Below are positions 52,300 through 59,759 of a stretch of DNA of 64,000 nt, one piece after another. The DNA comes from Glycomyces tritici (GTDB lineage: Bacteria > Actinomycetota > Actinomycetes > Mycobacteriales > Micromonosporaceae). The notes under the pieces were generated by a model, which was not told where the DNA came from, made no database searches, and saw nothing but the letters and a program-made list of their open reading frames with translations. Position 1 is the stretch's first letter. Every line of letters begins with the position of its first letter. Both the position numbers and the translations under genes were made by a program. The stretch is from the NCBI RefSeq assembly GCF_030403505.1, contig NZ_JAUEMJ010000006.1:193126-257125 (forward strand), in the 5' to 3' direction.

Positions 52300-53223
52300 C
52301 CCCGCCTGCGGCAGGAGCTCCTCGATCGACTGGGGCGCTTGGGGGATCGCCCGGAGCTGGTCGATCATCAGGTCGAGCGCGGGCCCGCGCGCCCCGGTGA
52401 GGTAGAACGACGCCGACCGCAGGCCGGTGACGATCATGTAGCAGCGCAGGCGTTGCAGGTCGTCCTCCGTGAACTCGGCCGCCGTGGCCGCACGCGCCTG
52501 CGGGCGCATGACCGGCCAGGCGCGGCTCCAGAACAGCTGGTAGGCCGTGTCCCAGAGCGGGTCGCCGATCATCGCGCCCTCCCAGTCGATCACCCCGATC
52601 GAGCCGTCCTCGGCGACGATCAGGTTGTCCGCGCTGCAGTCGCCGTGCACGAGCCGCCCGAAGTCCGGCAGCGTCCGGGTCTCGGCGAGCGTCGACGCCG
52701 CCAAGTCCTCGAGGAGGTCCCGTTCGGCCCCTTCGAGTGCGGGCCAGGAGTCCGGCACGCCCCAGGCGACGGCGCCCGCCCAGGAAGGGCTGCGGCCATT
52801 GCCCGTCGCGGGATCGACGCCGCCGAAGCCTTCGGCGCCGGCCAGCGGGGTATCGCTGATGCGCTGCAGGGCTTCGGCAACGGCCGGTGCCGCGGCAACG
52901 GCCGCCGGCATGTCGAGGTCGCAGAGCCTGGTGCCCGGCAGCCGCGTGCTCGCGCAGAACCAGGCCCGGTCGATCGCGCCGACCGCGATCACCTCGGGTA
53001 CCGCGACGCCGGCGCCGAGCCGGAGACCGCCCGCCCACGCGTCCAGGTCGAAGCCCTCCCGGCGCAGACTCACCCGCACGACCAGCTCCCGGCCGCCGGC
53101 GACCGCGCTGTAGGCCTGCGAGTTCTCGCCCTCGGTGATGGCCTCCCACGCGGTGACCGGCCCGATCGCGGCGGCGACCTGCTCACGGACGAGTGCGGCT
53201 TCGATCATCGGCTTCCACATCAC
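51889..53223 (-). CDS. Aminoglycoside phosphotransferase-like kinase with C-terminal read-through
   Basis: The first ~305 residues are an APH-fold kinase: the N-lobe ITEGENSQAYSAVAGGRELVVRVSL, the catalytic LVHGDCSADNLIVAEDG (HGD.s..N) and the metal motif VIDWEGAMIGDPLWD. The last ~135 residues are purely antisense to the DUF1963 gene and unrelated to any kinase. The codon series GCG GGG TTA GTG hides a TAG one frame away, so the natural end was most likely about 52296. Substrates could be an antibiotic or a metabolite. ATG 53223 was chosen; no strong ribosome site. Confidence 0.75.
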   Translation of the reverse strand: MMWKPMIEAALVREQVAAAIGPVTAWEAITEGENSQAYSAVAGGRELVVRVSLRREGFDLDAWAGGLRLGAGVAVPEVIAVGAIDRAWFCASTRLPGTRLCDLDMPAAVAAAPAVAEALQRISDTPLAGAEGFGGVDPATGNGRSPSWAGAVAWGVPDSWPALEGAERDLLEDLAASTLAETRTLPDFGRLVHGDCSADNLIVAEDGSIGVIDWEGAMIGDPLWDTAYQLFWSRAWPVMRPQARAATAAEFTEDDLQRLRCYMIVTGLRSASFYLTGARGPALDLMIDQLRAIPQAPQSIEELLPQAGLVAAPGELDPVEAAGGEVVAADDPFGPAAVAPRHARVGVVVHPDQEDRQVQRFRTGGAGEVRHLGGRRAGEVVLSAERVVPADAVVALVRGLRVVDLGGEDPAESFEVALRHAAEVRMVRPRSARLDHGHEVDPLA

Positions 53224-53242
53224 CGCAGGCTATGGCCGCCTT

Positions 53243-53275
53243 CGGTCCCGGGGCAACTCCATTGCGCCGGGACCG
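53243..53275 (-). terminator. Terminator after tetR-like gene
   Basis: Nine-bp stem CGGTCCCGG / CCGGGACCG with a 15-base loop, just past the stop of the TetR gene. Confidence 0.6.
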
Positions 53276-53279
53276 CGGG

Positions 53280-53879
53280 TCAGGGCCTGCTGCGGAGTCC
53301 CTGCAACGCCAGGTCGACGCAGTTCTCGAGGAAGCCCGCGTCGATCGGCTTCGGGGTGACGAGCAGGCGCAGGTAGATCTGGCCGTAGACGAGTTCGGCG
53401 GCGCGGAACGGGTCGGCGTCGCCCGCGATCTCGCCGTTCGCCTGCGCGCGTTCGATCCTCGCCTGCACGGGCAGACTCGAGGGCCCGATGAGCCGCTCCC
53501 AGAGCCGCTCGCCCAGGTCAGGGTCGTGCTGGGCCTCGCCGATGAGCGAGGCGAGCAGCGGCAGCGAGTCGCTCACCATGTCCCAGGTCTCGCCGAGGAC
53601 CCGCACGAGGTCCTCGCGCAGGTCGCCGTCCTCGGCCTCGTCCGCGTGCATGTAGGGCCGCTCCTGGAGCCGGGCGGCGTAGGCGTCGAGCACGACCGCG
53701 CCCTTCGAGGGCCACCAGCGGTAGATCGTCCGCTTGCCCACGCCGGCCTGTGCGGCGATGCCCTCGATGCTGACCTTGGACCAGCCCTGGTCGCGGGCGA
53801 GCGCCAAGGCCGCTTCGAGGATGGCCTTGGTCGACTCCGGGTTGCGCCGGTTGGGGTCGGGGGTTCGCGGTGCTGACAT
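53280..53879 (-). CDS. TetR-family transcriptional repressor
   Basis: A 199-residue TetR regulator. The HTH is in residues ~16-62 (STKAILEAALALARDQGWSKVSIEGIAAQAGVGKRTIYRWWPSKGAVVLD), and the C-terminal domain is of the TetR_C_16-like type. It is divergent from a membrane protein-epimerase operon. Two related palindromes in the 109-bp gap flank the operon's promoter, so it likely represses both directions. Confidence 0.93.
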   Translation of the reverse strand: MSAPRTPDPNRRNPESTKAILEAALALARDQGWSKVSIEGIAAQAGVGKRTIYRWWPSKGAVVLDAYAARLQERPYMHADEAEDGDLREDLVRVLGETWDMVSDSLPLLASLIGEAQHDPDLGERLWERLIGPSSLPVQARIERAQANGEIAGDADPFRAAELVYGQIYLRLLVTPKPIDAGFLENCVDLALQGLRSRP

Positions 53880-53904
53880 GGACGCCACCCTACCCCATGG
53901 GGAG

Positions 53905-53968
53905 ACGAACCGGTTCGTGTTGACGGGCCGGGATGTTTGGCGTACGGTGATGACACGATACGGTTCGT
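53905..53968. promoter_or_regulatory. Double TetR operator around a consensus promoter
   Basis: Box 1: ACGAACCGGTTCGT (53905-53918), perfect 14-bp palindrome. Promoter: TTGACG (53920-53925)-N17-TACGGT (53943-53948). Box 2: ACGATACGGTTCGT (53955-53968), same outline with mismatches, at the expected transcript start. The boxes are also embedded in a larger GGGGAGACGAACCG / CGGTTCGTCTCCCC symmetry. Confidence 0.83.
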
Positions 53969-53988
53969 CTCCCCAAGGAGGAAAGACC

Positions 53989-54387
53989 TTGAGCACCCGA
54001 CTCGCCATCAACACCGCCCTCGTGATCGCGGCACTGTCCATGCTGGCCACCGGCGTCTGGGCCTGGTTCGACCCGGCGGGCTTCGCCGCATGGGCCAACT
54101 GGCCCAACCACATCCACTTCCTGCACGACGCGGGCACGTTCCAGATGGGCATCGGCCTGATGCTGCTCTGGACGCTCTTGTGGCGCGACGCCGCCGCCGT
54201 CGTCCTGGCGGGCTTCGTCTTCACCAACACCTTCCACGCCCTCAACCACGCCCTCGACCTGCACATGGGCGGCAACGCCTCGGACCCCTGGACGCTGCTG
54301 GCGCTCTCCGCGGTCGGCGCGGTCGGTCTCGTGATCCGGCTCCGCGTGCTGCGCCGCCGCCCGGCCGACACCGAGGCCGCGAAATGA
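53989..54387 (+). CDS. Four-helix membrane protein controlled by TetR
   Basis: A 132-residue membrane protein: TTG start at 53989 behind an excellent AAGGAGG. Four helices (about 5-25, 40-60, 65-85, 103-122), with the polar loop WANWPNHIHFLHDAGTFQMGIG and NTFHALNHALDLHMGG rich in His. It resembles small DoxX-like/DUF4383-type proteins, but I cannot place it firmly. The stop overlaps the next gene's start (ATGA), giving one transcript with the epimerase. Confidence 0.75.
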   Translation: MSTRLAINTALVIAALSMLATGVWAWFDPAGFAAWANWPNHIHFLHDAGTFQMGIGLMLLWTLLWRDAAAVVLAGFVFTNTFHALNHALDLHMGGNASDPWTLLALSAVGAVGLVIRLRVLRRRPADTEAAK

Positions 54388-55298
54388 AGGTCCTCATCGC
54401 GGGAGCCACCGGCGCGATCGGCTCCACACTGGTGACGCAGCTGCACACGGCAGGGCACGACGTGCTCGGCCTGACCAGATCCCACACTGGCGCCGACCGC
54501 TTGGCGGCCAACGGCATCCGGCCCGTCCTCGCCGACATGATGGACGCGGACGCCCTGCTCCGCGCCCTGGACGGCGTGCGGACCGACGCGATCGTCCACC
54601 AGGCCACGGCCATCACCGGGATGCCGATGTTCCACCGCTCCCTCTACGCCACCGACGATCTGCGCGAGCAGGGCACCGCGAACCTGCTGCGCGCCGCCGC
54701 CGAGACCGGGGCGGGGCGCGTCCTCACCCAGTCGTTCTTCCTCGGCTACGGCTACCGCGACCACGGCCCCGAGCCGCTCACCGAGGACCGGCCCTTCGCC
54801 GAACCCACCGGGCACCGCGGCATCGACCGGCACATGCGGGCGATGCGCGCCAACGAGGAGCAGGTCCTCGGCAGCGGCGGCATCGCCCTGCGGTACGGCA
54901 TGTTCTACGGGCCCGAACCCGCGACCCGCAAGCTGTTCGCGCTGGCCCGGCGGCGCCGACTGCCGGCGGTCCGGGGTGCGGGCACCATCGCGCCGATCCA
55001 CCTCCACGACGCGGCCTCAGCCGTGGCCGCCGCGCTCGAACGCGGGCGCGCGGGCCAGGCGTACAACATCGTCGACGACGAACCGGTCGGCTTCGACGAC
55101 TACATCCGCACGATCGCCCTGACCGCCGGAGCACCGGCCCCCCGCACCGTCCCCGGCGCCGCGCTCAAGGCCTTTCCGTACCTCCACGCGCTGATGGTCG
55201 CCACCCGCATCCGGCTCTCCAACGCCAAGGCGAAACGCGAGCTGGCCTGGGCGCCCGCGTTCCCCTCGATCAGGGAAGGCCTCCCGGCGAGCCTCTAG
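54384..55298 (+). CDS. NAD-dependent epimerase/dehydratase family protein
   Basis: A 304-residue atypical short-chain dehydrogenase: the Rossmann loop MKVLIAGATGAIGSTLV, IVHQATAITG and the late AYNIVDDEPVGFDDY. The usual YxxxK catalytic pair is not evident; GHRGIDRHMRAMRANEEQVL occupies that place, so it may only bind NAD(P)H or have another chemistry. It is co-expressed with the membrane protein under TetR control. Its stop TAG lies inside the left end of a MITE-like element, so the original C-terminus may have been changed by insertion. Confidence 0.83.
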   Translation: MKVLIAGATGAIGSTLVTQLHTAGHDVLGLTRSHTGADRLAANGIRPVLADMMDADALLRALDGVRTDAIVHQATAITGMPMFHRSLYATDDLREQGTANLLRAAAETGAGRVLTQSFFLGYGYRDHGPEPLTEDRPFAEPTGHRGIDRHMRAMRANEEQVLGSGGIALRYGMFYGPEPATRKLFALARRRRLPAVRGAGTIAPIHLHDAASAVAAALERGRAGQAYNIVDDEPVGFDDYIRTIALTAGAPAPRTVPGAALKAFPYLHALMVATRIRLSNAKAKRELAWAPAFPSIREGLPASL

Positions 55299-55368
55299 GG
55301 CCTGTGCTGTGACGCCGGAAGGCCGCTAGCTGGCCCATCTGCCCGCTCGCTGCCAGGACAGGCCCTAG
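55295..55368. mobile_element. MITE-like element with 11-bp terminal inverted repeats
   Basis: CTAGGGCCTGT (55295-55305) and ACAGGCCCTAG (55358-55368) are perfect inverted ends around 52 bp of non-coding DNA. The symmetric CTAG (or TA) at each edge would suit a target duplication of IS5/IS630-like elements, and GGGCCTGT-type ends recur in streptomycete insertion sequences. No transposase is present. The left end supplies the TAG stop of the epimerase gene. Confidence 0.6.
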
Positions 55369-55413
55369 GCGCCGACCGGGCAGCGGCGCCTCCGCAGAGC
55401 ATCGGGCTCCGCG

Positions 55414-56343
55414 TCAGCGCACGCGGACGGCGGCCGGCTGCGTCTCGATCGTGAAGGCCGAGGTCGCGCCGAGGCCGTCGCCGTCGATCTGCAGCAGCCG
55501 CGGCCGGCTCATCGACACGCTCAGGCTGCGGACCCTCGCGTGCGTGACCGTGTCCGCGCTCTGCGCTTCGCCCTGCTTGCCGACGAGCCGCCGGATGCCG
55601 TTGTCCCACACGAACGACCGGAGCGTGTCGAGCCACTGCCCCACACCTTCGGCCTCCAGCAGCAGCAGGTCGAGCTCGCCGTCGGAGGGGTCCGCGTCCG
55701 GCAGCAGTGCGACCCCGCCCTGCAGGGAGCCGCAGTTCCCGATCATCAGCGTGTGCCCGCTGGTCCGCTCCGGCGTCCCGCCGTCGAGGGTGAGCTCGAG
55801 GTCGACCACCTCGCTCGCCTTCAGCGCGCGTCCCAGCGACTCGATGTACGCGAGCCAGCCGACCTTGCTCTTCAGGTCGTCGTCGGTCTGGTCGATCATG
55901 TGCGCGTCGAGGCCAAAGCCCGCGATGACGGTGAAGGCCTTGCGGATGCCGACGCCCTCGACCATCCCCTCGACCCAGCCGAGGTCGATACCGCGGGGAT
56001 CGCCCTCGATCGCCCGCGTGAAAGCGCCCGGGAGGTCGTTGAGCGGGACGCCGAGGTTGCGGGCCAGCAGGTTGCCCGTGCCGAGCGGCACGATGGCCAG
56101 GTCGGCAGCGGTGTCGTCCTCGGCGAGCCGTTCGGCGACGGCCCGCACGGTGCCGTCACCGCCCGCGGCCACCACCACGTCGGCACCCGCCGCCAGGGCT
56201 TCCTCCGTTGCGCCCCGACCGGGATCCTCCTCGCTCGTCTCGTGCCACGAGACCGAACCGAGTACCGGCCCTGCCGCCGCTTCGAGTGCCTCCCTAGACG
56301 TCTTCGATGGATTCCAGACGATGCCGAACCGCTCGTCGACCAT
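55414..56343 (-). CDS. Diacylglycerol kinase family lipid kinase
   Basis: A 309-residue DAGK-catalytic-domain protein: FGIVWNPSKTSREAL at the start, the nucleotide motif VVAAGGDGTVRAVAERL, IVPLGTGNLLARNLGVP (about 93-109) and AGFGLDAHMIDQT. It phosphorylates a lipid such as diacylglycerol, a sphingoid base or a phosphatidylinositol precursor at the inner membrane face. Length and motifs are typical. ATG 56343 has GGGG upstream; the long frame further upstream is antisense to the APH gene. Confidence 0.9.
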   Translation of the reverse strand: MVDERFGIVWNPSKTSREALEAAAGPVLGSVSWHETSEEDPGRGATEEALAAGADVVVAAGGDGTVRAVAERLAEDDTAADLAIVPLGTGNLLARNLGVPLNDLPGAFTRAIEGDPRGIDLGWVEGMVEGVGIRKAFTVIAGFGLDAHMIDQTDDDLKSKVGWLAYIESLGRALKASEVVDLELTLDGGTPERTSGHTLMIGNCGSLQGGVALLPDADPSDGELDLLLLEAEGVGQWLDTLRSFVWDNGIRRLVGKQGEAQSADTVTHARVRSLSVSMSRPRLLQIDGDGLGATSAFTIETQPAAVRVR

Positions 56344-56508
56344 CTCGGGGCCCCTTTCGCGCAGTTGTCGTTCCGACGACACCAGAGTAGGTGACGGACG
56401 GCATTCCGAAACCTGGAAGACGCCCGCCCCAAGCGATCCGGGCGAGTTCGACGAGCTTTGCCCCCGGCTTCCCCGCCCCGAAAGCGCGGAAGCCTTAAGC
56501 TCGCATCG

Positions 56509-57360
56509 ATGATCGACCCACTCGACGCGCTCGACCCGCGCCAGCGCGAACTCCTCCGAACCTGGCTCCCCGGCCTCGCCGTCGAGGCCGACATGAGCTG
56601 GAACCTGGTGGCGACCACGGTCCTGCGGGCGAAGGCGGGGCAGCGGCTCGTCGTGGTCAAGGCGGGCGGCCCCGGCGACCACCACATGGAGCGGGAGATC
56701 CGCGCGCATCACGAGTGGACCGGGCCGTGGACGCGGATCGGCAGGGCCGCGCGGATGCTCCACGCCGACGCCGACGCGAGGCTCCTCGTCACCGAATACC
56801 TCCCCGGAACGCTGGTGCGGGACACCGCGGCGGCCGCCGACCTCGACCTCTACGCGCAGGCGGGAGCACTGCTGCGCGCCTTCCACGACCAGTCGGCCAT
56901 TGAGGACCCGGGCTACGAGGAGCACATGAACGCCAAGGCGTTCGCGTGGCTCGACGGCCCGAACCGGGTCGAACCGGCGACCGCCGACCGGCTGCGGGAC
57001 CTGGTGCGGTCCTGGCCCGCGCCCGCGGTCGTCCGGGTACCCACGCACGGCGACTGGCAGACGCGGAACTGGTTGCAGGACAACGGCCTCCTGCGGGTGA
57101 TCGACTTCGGCCGCGCGGACATGCGCCCGGCCGCGGAGGACTTCGAGCGCTTGGCCGCGCAGGAGTTTGTGTGGCATCCCGGCTCGGAGGCGGCGTTCCT
57201 GTCCGGATACGGCGCGGACCCCCGCGAGCCCGAGGCCTGGTTCCGCCAGCGCGTCCGCTCGGCGATCGGCACGGCCTGCTGGGCGCACCTGGTCGGTGCC
57301 GAGGACTTTGAGGCGCAGGGCCACCGGATGATCGCGGACGTCCTCGCCGAGGTCGACTAG
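56509..57360 (+). CDS. Aminoglycoside phosphotransferase/choline kinase-like protein
   Basis: A 283-residue APH-fold kinase: N-lobe lysine in RLVVVKAGG, catalytic loop VPTHGDWQTRNWLQDNG and metal site VIDFGRADM. It probably phosphorylates a hydroxyl of a small molecule; resistance function is not implied. ATG 56509 was taken as the start (GATCGATGATCGACC region, no clear ribosome site). The stop is five bases before an 8-bp tandem array. Confidence 0.85.
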   Translation: MIDPLDALDPRQRELLRTWLPGLAVEADMSWNLVATTVLRAKAGQRLVVVKAGGPGDHHMEREIRAHHEWTGPWTRIGRAARMLHADADARLLVTEYLPGTLVRDTAAAADLDLYAQAGALLRAFHDQSAIEDPGYEEHMNAKAFAWLDGPNRVEPATADRLRDLVRSWPAPAVVRVPTHGDWQTRNWLQDNGLLRVIDFGRADMRPAAEDFERLAAQEFVWHPGSEAAFLSGYGADPREPEAWFRQRVRSAIGTACWAHLVGAEDFEAQGHRMIADVLAEVD

Positions 57361-57364
57361 CCTG

Positions 57365-57468
57365 CCGCCGAGCCGCCGAGCTGCCGAGCTGCCGAGCTGC
57401 CGAGCTGCCGAGCTGCCGAGCTGCCGAGCTGCCGAGCTGCCGAGCTGCCGAGCCGCCGAGCCGCCGAG
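57365..57468. repeat. Thirteen-unit 8-bp tandem array (CYGCCGAG)
   Basis: Two CCGCCGAG, nine CTGCCGAG and two CCGCCGAG in perfect register, a symmetric arrangement. The period of 8 is not a multiple of 3 and the array lies between genes, so it is a non-coding minisatellite that probably varies in copy number. Together with flanking bases it fills 57361-57480. Confidence 0.95.
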
Positions 57469-57505
57469 CCGTGCGTCCTGCTCGAAAAAGAGTTCTGGCC
57501 GAGGC

Positions 57506-57536
57506 TTGACCCTCAGGTGACCGGAGCCCATAGCGT
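57506..57536 (+). promoter_or_regulatory. MerR-type promoter with operator in 19-bp spacer
   Basis: TTGACC (57506-57511), 19-bp spacer, TAGCGT (57531-57536). The over-long spacer holds the imperfect palindrome CTCAGGTGACCGGAG (57512-57526), as in promoters that MerR proteins activate by twisting DNA. The predicted start is at the ATG (57544), so the mRNA would be leaderless. Confidence 0.8.
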
Positions 57537-57543
57537 GGCCGGT

Positions 57544-58257
57544 ATGAGTCATCGCGAACTGCTCAGCATCGGCGAGTTCTCCGTCAAGACGGGCCTGTCG
57601 ATCCCGGCACTGCGCCACTACGACGAGGTCGATCTGCTGCGACCGGCCCGGGTCGATCCCGGCACCGGGTACCGGCGCTACCGGCTCGACCAAGCCGCGC
57701 AGGCGACGCTGATCCGCCACCTGCGATCAGTCGACGTGCCCATCGACCAGATCCGGACGCTGCTGGCCGACCAGAGCGGACAGGACGCCTCGGCGGTGCT
57801 GCACGCGCACCGCGAACGTCTCCTGGAGCGGGCTCATGCCGTCCAGCGACTGGCCGAGACCCTCGGCCGGCACTACGAGGAAGGGACCGAAATGGCAATG
57901 ACGAAGGAGGACAGGGTGGTACAGGTGACCGTTCCGGCACGGGACCTCGACGCGACCGTCCGGTTCTACACCGAGGCGTTCGGACTCGAATACGACCAGA
58001 GCATCGCCTCGTTCCAGTTCGGCGCGTGGGAGACCGACTCGTTCTTCCTGCTGACGCTCGACGCGGCGGCGGGTAAGGGCGGCGGGTTCGGTCCGGCGAT
58101 GTTCGGGATCTACGTCGACGACCTGGACGCCGCTCACGCGGCCGCACTCGCCGCGGGAGCCGAGCTCGTCCAGGCGCCCTTCGAGACCGACTACGCGCCC
58201 CGCCGGTCCGTGGTCGCCGATCCCAGCGGCAACCGCATCTCGCTCACCCAGCGCTGA
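57544..58257 (+). CDS. MerR regulator fused to a VOC/glyoxalase domain
   Basis: A 237-residue fusion. Residues ~6-75 are a MerR HTH (LSIGEFSVKTGLSIPALRHYDEVDLLRPARVDPGTGYRRYRLDQ), and ~80-115 a dimerisation helix. Residues ~122-235 are a VOC domain (QVTVPARDLDATVRFYTEAFGLEYDQ... and APRRSVVADPSGNRISLTQ). The VOC half resembles bleomycin-resistance/glyoxalase proteins that bind small molecules, so it probably senses a drug or metabolite. It appears autoregulated. No separate efflux or resistance gene follows directly. Confidence 0.9.
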   Translation: MSHRELLSIGEFSVKTGLSIPALRHYDEVDLLRPARVDPGTGYRRYRLDQAAQATLIRHLRSVDVPIDQIRTLLADQSGQDASAVLHAHRERLLERAHAVQRLAETLGRHYEEGTEMAMTKEDRVVQVTVPARDLDATVRFYTEAFGLEYDQSIASFQFGAWETDSFFLLTLDAAAGKGGGFGPAMFGIYVDDLDAAHAAALAAGAELVQAPFETDYAPRRSVVADPSGNRISLTQR

Positions 58258-58264
58258 CCCGCGA

Positions 58265-58297
58265 CTCCGGAGGAGGCTTGATCACCTTCCTCCGGAG
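58265..58297. terminator. Terminator after MerR-VOC gene
   Basis: Stem CTCCGGAGGA / TCCTCCGGAG extended by G:U and G:C pairs, loop about 9 bases, eight bases past the stop. Confidence 0.8.
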
Positions 58298-58386
58298 CAC
58301 TGCAGCCTCGGTCAGCGACCACCGCAGTGACGCAGTCCGTCGGGGACCTCGAAACCGGCGCTCTGTCCGATGAAGACGGTCGACCG

Positions 58387-58746
58387 CTAGGAAGGCGCCG
58401 CCTGGGCCAGGAAGCCGCTGAAGATGTACATGACCTGGTCCACGAATTCGATCCCGGTCGGCGAGTACAGGTCGGAGATCTCATCGCCGCACGCCACCAT
58501 GCCGAGCGAGGGGTCCGGGAGTTCGGTGGTGGAGATGTTCCAGACGACGAGGGCGAACACGGCGCAGAGCAGCGCGACGCCCAGCCATCGCGGGAGCTTG
58601 CGCGGCCCGTACGGCAGCACCATGAGGAAGGCCGTGGTGACCATCAGGGTTCCCGACACGATCTTGCCGCCGCCGAGCAGCACCACGCCGCACAATCCGA
58701 TGACGACGATTCCCGTCCACATCGCGGTCTTCTTGAGCTTGTCCAT
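58387..58746 (-). CDS. Three-helix membrane protein of unknown function
   Basis: A 119-residue protein: two adjoining helices (about 8-45), a basic turn YGPRKLPRW, a third helix (about 54-72) and a C-terminal ~45-residue outer tail with one Cys and many acidic residues. Not recognised. A promoter TTGTCG-N11-TATCGG (58791-58769) places the transcript start ~16 bases before ATG 58746, with AAAGGA in the leader. Confidence 0.6.
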   Translation of the reverse strand: MDKLKKTAMWTGIVVIGLCGVVLLGGGKIVSGTLMVTTAFLMVLPYGPRKLPRWLGVALLCAVFALVVWNISTTELPDPSLGMVACGDEISDLYSPTGIEFVDQVMYIFSGFLAQAAPS

Positions 58747-58768
58747 CAGGTCTCATCCTTTGCTGCGG

Positions 58769-58791
58769 CCGATAGGGATTCGGCCCGACAA
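58769..58791 (-). promoter_or_regulatory. RecA-independent-damage-type promoter motif
   Basis: Minus strand TTGTCG (58791-58786), 11 bases, TATCGG (58774-58769). The reported mycobacterial RecA-NDp/PafBC motif is TTGTCRGTG-N8-TAnnnT, i.e. also 11 bases between hexamers. The last T is replaced by G here. Confidence 0.4.
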
Positions 58792-58982
58792 GGACAGTTC
58801 ACCGCGCGGCCCGTTGCGTCGGCGTAGGCCGATGCGGCAACGCCGCAGCAACATCGGGACCTTTCCGCCGCCTAGACTGGTGCGGCGGTTCCGCAACGCC
58901 AGCGTTCCCTTCAATCACGTTTGCCCGCGACGCCTCAGGACCCGACGGCCCAGTCCGAAGACATCGGCGTTCCTCGCAGCGC

Positions 58983-59230
58983 CTCCGCCTCTACCGCTCC
59001 AGCGGCGACCAGGTCCGACCGCAGGTCCGGGCTTTCGCCCAGGCGGCGACCAGGCCCGACCGCAGCGCGTCCGCCTGTACCGCTCCACAGCGACCAGGCC
59101 CGACCGCAGGCATCCGGGCTTTCGCCCAGGCGGCGACCAGACCCGACCGCAGGCATCCGGGCTTTCGCCCAGGCGGCGACCAGTCCGATCGCAGGTCCGG
59201 GCTTTCGCCTAGGCGGCGACCTGGTCGCGC
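58983..59230. repeat. Six-unit degenerate tandem repeat (~43 bp) next to a gene 3' end
   Basis: Units start at 58983, 59027, 59071, 59114, 59157 and 59197 (lengths 44, 44, 43, 43, 40, then a partial). Two subtypes occur: one with CCGGGCTTTCGCCCAGGCGG and one with CCGCTCCA in that place, both followed by CGACCAG.CCGACCGCAG. The last unit includes the stop codon region of the 59209-59724 gene, so the array looks copied from that gene's end. The rest of 58792-58982 shows no gene. Confidence 0.85.
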
Positions 59231-59724
59231 TTGAACCACGCGCGGGCCGAGGGGAGGCAGAGCAGGACGATGATCGCGGCCGACTCGATGATGCAGGCGA
59301 TCGCGAAGCCCCGGAGCGCCTCCATCGGGCCGCCTCCGATGTCGACGCCGTCGCCGTCCTCCAGTCTGGCGACCGTGGCCGCCGCCCAGACGGCGATGGC
59401 GAGCCCGGCGGCAGCGATCGCCGCGATGCGCGCGAGGGGCCGGCCTTTCGCGACGCCGAAGGCGAGTACGACGCGCCCGATCGTCCAGACCACGGCGAAT
59501 CCGAGCGCGACCGCCAGGACCACTTTGGTGTAGGCGGGGACGACGACGGTGCGCCCGCCCATGTCGTTCGCCACGTTCGCTGCGAAGAGCGCGAACCCGC
59601 CGATCAGGCCGGCGATGAGGTCGATCGGGATCAGCGCCGCGAGCACGAGGAACGCGATGCGGACCGGCTCGGGCCCTCGGGGCCGGTTCATGCCCTGCGC
59701 GTCGAGGGCGTTGTGGGGGAGCAT
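59209..59724 (-). CDS. Four-helix membrane protein downstream of two-component system
   Basis: A 171-residue protein with four hydrophobic helices (about 22-50, 65-90, 98-118, 138-160) and a basic end FKRDQVAA. Unknown family; DUF2975-like in outline. The start is uncertain: ATG 59724 is used, with TTG 59751, GTG 59733 and an ATG 11 codons further in also possible. It lies 35 bases after the response regulator on the same strand and may be a fourth operon gene. Its 3' end merges into a tandem repeat. Confidence 0.6.
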   Translation of the reverse strand: MLPHNALDAQGMNRPRGPEPVRIAFLVLAALIPIDLIAGLIGGFALFAANVANDMGGRTVVVPAYTKVVLAVALGFAVVWTIGRVVLAFGVAKGRPLARIAAIAAAGLAIAVWAAATVARLEDGDGVDIGGGPMEALRGFAIACIIESAAIIVLLCLPSARAWFKRDQVAA

Positions 59725-59759
59725 CTGCGCCACGGTAGTCGGCGCGGGCAAATCGGTCC

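Noticed and set aside
57365..57468. Tandem array as a CRISPR
   Set aside because: Units are 8 bp with no unique spacers and no cas genes nearby.
58983..59230. ~43-bp array as a CRISPR
   Set aside because: The whole unit repeats with point changes; there are no unique spacers, and lengths vary.
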